This document shows, piece by piece, positions 60,659 through 64,000 of a DNA stretch of 64,000 nucleotides. The DNA is taken from assembly GCA_910586645.1 (NCBI GenBank), contig CAJUIS010000006.1, positions 34,961 through 98,960 on the forward strand. The letters run 5' to 3'. This DNA comes from an uncultured Lachnospiraceae bacterium. Lineage in GTDB: Bacteria > Bacillota > Clostridia > Lachnospirales > Lachnospiraceae. The notes below the pieces were generated by a model that was not told where the DNA came from, did not search any database, and worked only from the letters and a program-made list of their open reading frames with translations. A program made the position numbers and the translations under genes. How positions within the stretch are numbered: position 1 is the first letter of the stretch; every line of letters starts with the position of its first letter.

Positions 60659-61945
60659 ATGCGGGGAAGATATTTTCGGTATATATTTGAAAATCTGGAT
60701 GGAGGTCTGTTTCATACTGGCAGTATTTATGATAAAGAAAAGCAGAAAATTATAAATTATATATATATGGTTGGAAGCGGATGCCGCAGCGCACTGCAAA
60801 CGAAGGAGCCAGAAATCTGCATAAACAAAGAGAAAATGCCGGAAGTGACGGATATTTTGATCGTAGGCTCATACAGCGCAAGATATTTAAATATTTTAAT
60901 TCACATTGTAAAAAATTATAAAATAGGAACAATTATACTGCCCTATCTGGCGCCGATTCAGAGGCTGGTTCTGGTAGAAGAAATGGAAGACTGCGGTATA
61001 GCGGGAAAAGATGTGGCAAAATTTCTGCAGGATCCTTTTTTGTTTTTGAAAGAATCCGGTATAGAAAACATCTATTTTTTGTTTGGGAATAGTGCGCCAA
61101 TCGAAAAAGATCCGGAGGAGCTTGACAGAGGGGTTCATTTTGAGCGGGCGGATTCTGAATCCATGCAGTTGATTTATGAAATGGAAGGCAATGTAATTCC
61201 GGTCGTACACGCCGGATATATGATAGAAAACGAGTGGATTTTCTATTTCGGGGTTTATGGACTGGATATACAGATTCTTTCAAATTTTACCAGAGAGTAT
61301 TTCAGCCATATTGAGAATATTCATAAGATATCTGAAAATGCCAATGAAGACTATACAAGTCAGATGAAGCGCCTGATTCAGGAATTCCGGCGGAAGTTCA
61401 GCAATTCTCCAGTAACTACGGTTACCATGTATGAAGGGCCGCTGCATACGTCGCCAGGCGAGAATGACAGCTATATGGTAGAAAAAGAGTTCAACAGGAA
61501 AGAGAGGTGCGAGCTTTGGGCAAGATGTCAAAAGGACAGCAGATGCACCTGCTCGATCAGTTGCATTTACGGGAAAGATCATGACAATATACAGCATCAC
61601 AAAAGAGGAGCGGTAAAACCCAAGTTTGGTATGCTGATGTTTGGAAATGCGAATTTAAACCGGTATTTTTATGAAATAATGAAACGGTATCTGAAAGTGA
61701 TCCATCAGATTCGCGGGATTGGCGTTCCAAACTGCGGATGCGGAGCAGACTGGAACCATCAGATTCTGGAAGTTTTTAACAGGAAGGACAGAATGTACTG
61801 GATTTGCTGCAAACATGACATTACATCGGCCGGGGTTGTAAGCGATATTGTGCTGTCAGCCTCCAATAACCGGTTTTTGCCGGTGGCCGGAGAGTGGGGG
61901 TGCTGTCTGTCGGGTTACATCATTCCAAAAGATGAGATGGACTGA
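60659..61945 (+). CDS. Metallo-beta-lactamase-like protein with apparently lost metal ligands
   Basis: 428 residues. The layout follows an MBL-fold family I know from secreted-type hydrolases, with the ligand sites replaced. DILIVGSYSARYLNIL (65-80) stands where SHxHxDH is expected: Ser71, Ser73, Arg75, Tyr76. YKIGTIILPYLAPIQR (87-102) and SPVTTVTMYEGP keep the family pattern. GNANL (329-333) replaces GDANL (Asp to Asn330), and GVPNCGCG (355-362) replaces VPHHGS (His-His to Asn358-Cys359). A Cys-rich insert (CELWARCQKDSRCTCSISC) lies at about 282-300. This alignment is from memory and not computed. It would be a pseudoenzyme or a binding module, or an unrelated fold. RBS GGAGAG is 12 bases from the ATG. 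Confidence 0.7.
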   Translation: MRGRYFRYIFENLDGGLFHTGSIYDKEKQKIINYIYMVGSGCRSALQTKEPEICINKEKMPEVTDILIVGSYSARYLNILIHIVKNYKIGTIILPYLAPIQRLVLVEEMEDCGIAGKDVAKFLQDPFLFLKESGIENIYFLFGNSAPIEKDPEELDRGVHFERADSESMQLIYEMEGNVIPVVHAGYMIENEWIFYFGVYGLDIQILSNFTREYFSHIENIHKISENANEDYTSQMKRLIQEFRRKFSNSPVTTVTMYEGPLHTSPGENDSYMVEKEFNRKERCELWARCQKDSRCTCSISCIYGKDHDNIQHHKRGAVKPKFGMLMFGNANLNRYFYEIMKRYLKVIHQIRGIGVPNCGCGADWNHQILEVFNRKDRMYWICCKHDITSAGVVSDIVLSASNNRFLPVAGEWGCCLSGYIIPKDEMD

Positions 61946-62022
61946 CAGGGACAATATGTCAAAACTTGCGGCGAAAAGATACGGAGAGACTCTTTTCCTG
62001 CGCTCTATTTTTTCTTATAATA

Positions 62023-62053
62023 AAAACGGAGGCATATTTGTGCCGTCCGTTTT
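62023..62053 (+). terminator. Hairpin downstream of the MBL-like gene
   Basis: AAAACGG and GGCA pair with TGCC and CCGTTTT around a TATTTG loop, with one-to-two-base internal mismatch. Ends in TTTT. It lies 78 bases past the stop at 61945 and just ahead of the small membrane-protein gene, so it could also be an attenuator. Confidence 0.5.
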
Positions 62054-62079
62054 AGAAAAAAGAAAAAGGAGGTATCGTT

Positions 62080-62412
62080 ATGCTGGAGCAAATGATATTG
62101 TACATAAGAGAAAACACCCTGCTTGTGTCTTTGGCGGCAGGCGCAGTCACATTATTTTTACTGCTTCTGGTTTTTATACAGGTGACCAGGACAAGATGTG
62201 AAGTGCATAAAATCTGCAAGAAAATACAAAAATACCTGGATGTGATTTTCGCGGAGGATGGCTCGGAAGATAAGGCGGAAGAACCTGCAAATGAGGAAGT
62301 TTCGACGCCGGTGTATCAGACGCCGGACGAGTGTCAGAAACAGCAGGAGGCAAAAAAGAAAGCGGAAGAGGACGCAAAGCTTTTGATTGATGTGATATCG
62401 GAAGTTTTTTAG
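62080..62412 (+). CDS. Small membrane protein of unknown function
   Basis: 110 residues: one N-terminal membrane helix (about 14-36, LLVSLAAGAVTLFLLLLVF), a short basic helix (KICKKIQKYLDVIF) and a charged cytoplasmic tail rich in Glu, Gln and Lys ending in LLIDVISEVF. No recognised domain. AAAGGAGG lies seven bases before the ATG, so it is well translated. It is followed by pgi with its own promoter. Confidence 0.75.
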   Translation: MLEQMILYIRENTLLVSLAAGAVTLFLLLLVFIQVTRTRCEVHKICKKIQKYLDVIFAEDGSEDKAEEPANEEVSTPVYQTPDECQKQQEAKKKAEEDAKLLIDVISEVF

Positions 62413-62421
62413 AGGCAGATA

Positions 62422-62450
62422 TTGAACTATTGAAAAGTGTTTGCTAAAAT
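62422..62450 (+). promoter_or_regulatory. Sigma-A promoter of pgi
   Basis: TTGAAC, 17 bases, TAAAAT: five of six in each box with ideal spacing, about 52 bases before the ATG at 62503. Confidence 0.7.
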
Positions 62451-62502
62451 GATAGCGGATAAAAACAAAAGGACAGATTTCATGGACAAAGGAGTGTGCG
62501 TT

Positions 62503-63849
62503 ATGAGCAAAGTTACATTGGATTATTCAAAAGCTGCAGGATTCATCAGCGAAGAGGAAATCGGGTATATGAGCAGGCTTGCGGAGGAAGCGAAAGAGCG
62601 GCTTGTATCAAAAAGCGGAGCGGGCAATGATTTTGTAGGGTGGATTGATCTGCCGGAAGAATACGATAAAGAAGAATTTGCGCGCATTAAAAAAGCGGCG
62701 CAGAAAATTCAGTCTGATTCGGATGTACTGATTGTAATTGGAATTGGCGGATCTTATCTTGGAGCAAGAGCGGCAATTGAATTTCTGAGACATGGATTTT
62801 ATAACAACATTTCCAGAGAGGACAGAAAGACGCCTGAAATTTATTATGCCGGAAATAATATCAGCGGTGCATATATAAAAGGACTGCTGGATGTGGTCGG
62901 AGACAGGGATTTTTCCATAAATGTAATTTCAAAATCCGGAACGACAACAGAGCCGGCGATTGCATTCCGTATTTTCAAAAAGAAAATAGAGGAGAAGTAT
63001 GGAAGAGAAGAGGCGGCAAAGAGGATTTATGCGACTACGGATAAAGAAAGAGGCGCTCTGAAAAAGCTGGCGGCGGAAGAAGGATATGAGACATTCGTCG
63101 TGCCGGATGATATAGGAGGCCGTTTTTCCGTTCTTACCGCGGTAGGCCTGCTTCCGATTGCAGTAAGCGGAGCGGATTTGGATCAGCTGATGGCTGGAGC
63201 GGCAGAAGGCAGAAGATTGGCACTGGATCAGAAATTTGAGGAAAACGACGCATTAAAGTATGCGGCAATCCGCAATATTCTTTTAAGAAAAGGAAAAACA
63301 ATTGAAGTTCTGGCAAATTATGAGCCAAGCCTGCATTATGTTGCGGAGTGGTGGAAGCAGTTGTACGGAGAAAGCGAAGGAAAGGATCAGAAAGGAATAT
63401 TCCCGGCTTCGGTGGATCTTACGACAGATTTGCATTCCATGGGGCAGTTTATTCAGGACGGAGCAAGAATTCTATTTGAAACGGTTATGAATGTTGAGAG
63501 CGCCGGAGGAAATGTTGTAATTGAGGAAGAAGCGGCGGATTTGGACGGATTAAATTATCTTGCAGGAAAAGACATGGATTTTGTAAATAAGAATGCCATG
63601 AACGGGACGATTCTTGCGCATACAGACGGAAATGTTCCGAATTTACTGATTAACATTCCAAAGAGAGATGAATTTTATCTGGGAGAATTGTTCTATTTCT
63701 TTGAATTTGCGGTAGGCGTCAGCGGATATTTGCTGGGTGTGAATCCATTTAACCAGCCAGGCGTGGAAAGCTATAAAAAGAATATGTTTGCCCTGCTTGG
63801 AAAGCCTGGATATGAGGCGCAGAGAGAAGAGCTGCTGCAGAGATTATAA
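62503..63849 (+). CDS. pgi: Glucose-6-phosphate isomerase
   Basis: 448 residues from the ATG at 62503, chosen by AAAGGAG (62488-62494) and by the usual family length of about 450; in-frame ATGs upstream give an atypical extension. Motifs: VIGIGGSYLGARAAIEF, SKSGTTTEPAIAF, DDIGGRFSVLTAVGLLP (signature 1) and the C-terminal NPFNQPGVESYK (signature 2, with catalytic Lys). Interconverts glucose-6-phosphate and fructose-6-phosphate in glycolysis. Confidence 0.96.
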   Translation: MSKVTLDYSKAAGFISEEEIGYMSRLAEEAKERLVSKSGAGNDFVGWIDLPEEYDKEEFARIKKAAQKIQSDSDVLIVIGIGGSYLGARAAIEFLRHGFYNNISREDRKTPEIYYAGNNISGAYIKGLLDVVGDRDFSINVISKSGTTTEPAIAFRIFKKKIEEKYGREEAAKRIYATTDKERGALKKLAAEEGYETFVVPDDIGGRFSVLTAVGLLPIAVSGADLDQLMAGAAEGRRLALDQKFEENDALKYAAIRNILLRKGKTIEVLANYEPSLHYVAEWWKQLYGESEGKDQKGIFPASVDLTTDLHSMGQFIQDGARILFETVMNVESAGGNVVIEEEAADLDGLNYLAGKDMDFVNKNAMNGTILAHTDGNVPNLLINIPKRDEFYLGELFYFFEFAVGVSGYLLGVNPFNQPGVESYKKNMFALLGKPGYEAQREELLQRL

Positions 63850-63876
63850 AATTTTTACATTTATTAAAAAAAGTTG

Positions 63877-63905
63877 TTGACAAAGAAGATATAGCATGAT
63901 ATTAT
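63877..63905 (+). promoter_or_regulatory. Very strong promoter, probable start of an rRNA operon leader
   Basis: TTGACA, 17 bases, TATTAT: 11 of 12 consensus positions. The downstream leader (63909-64000) starts with an 11-bp hairpin (TTAGCTGTCAC / GTGGCAGCTAA, 63909-63938) and continues with TGAACATTGACAACC and CCTTGAAAGAATTCAAAGAG, which look like the pre-16S leader of Clostridia. The rRNA gene itself would begin beyond the window. Confidence 0.6.
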
Positions 63906-64000
63906 GATTTAGCTGTCACGAAACAGTGTGGCAGCTAAACAACTCTGAACATTGACAACCAAACAGTGGAACAACCTTGAAAGAATTCAAAGAGAGAACA

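Overview
The window looks like a chromosomal segment of a motile, anaerobic Gram-positive member of the Clostridia, most likely Lachnospiraceae. The evidence is the gene content and its organisation: an [FeFe]-hydrogenase maturation operon (HydE, HydG, HydF with the TM1266-type small protein), a flagellin with FliS, a BofA-type membrane protein and a DUF2508 protein, a secretin-less Tad pilus locus, and strong AGGAGG ribosome binding sites. No outer-membrane genes are seen. The family name is an inference from gene content. No phage, transposase, CRISPR array, tRNA or complete rRNA gene was found.

Layout. 1-2.1 kb: end of a surface protein with FIVAR and BspA-type repeats. 2.2-4.3 kb (minus): a decayed gene and a PPC-domain protein behind a sigma-D-like promoter. 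4.5-7.1 kb (minus): a NarL-type two-component system and TatD. 7.1-10.7 kb (minus): a membrane protein with two FliM-like peptides and a large protein with a cNMP-binding fold. 10.7-14.05 kb (minus): a phospholipid operon (PAP2, flippase-like, PssA, Psd). 14.1-16.6 kb: a lipoprotein and a ferredoxin-like DUF362 protein, divergently arranged. 16.7-21.6 kb: hydrogenase maturation. 21.6-28.5 kb: an OmpR/histidine kinase pair followed by MBOAT, DHHW and GtrII-like genes for surface glycan modification. 28.6-36.6 kb: aconitase-family hydratase, AI-2E transporter, TPR/P-loop protein and glycogen branching enzyme.

36.6-39.4 kb is a visibly AT-richer block: a PadR regulator, two HAAS-like membrane proteins and two exported proteins of unknown function on either side of a perfect consensus promoter. 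40.3-46.9 kb holds small regulators, a 1053-residue protein whose C-terminus resembles FliK, flagellin behind a near-perfect sigma-D promoter, and FliS.

47.4-56.5 kb is a compact Tad pilus locus: a prepilin peptidase that seems to start at ATT, TadZ without a Walker A motif, TadA, TadB, TadC, a 56-residue Flp pilin, a DUF5702-like pseudopilin with no obvious start, a TadE-like protein with a doubled Cys/His motif, a second prepilin peptidase, a small TadE-like protein and an FHA protein. A rhomboid protease with its own promoter follows.

57.2-64 kb: a flavodoxin/SCP2 fusion, an orphan histidine kinase, HIT protein, MurG, a metallo-beta-lactamase-like protein that has apparently lost its metal ligands, a small membrane protein and glucose-6-phosphate isomerase. 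The last 120 bases carry a very strong promoter and leader resembling the start of an rRNA operon.

The most novel leads are the apparently dead metallo-beta-lactamase-like protein (60659-61945), the PadR/exported-protein block, and the unusual features of the Tad locus.
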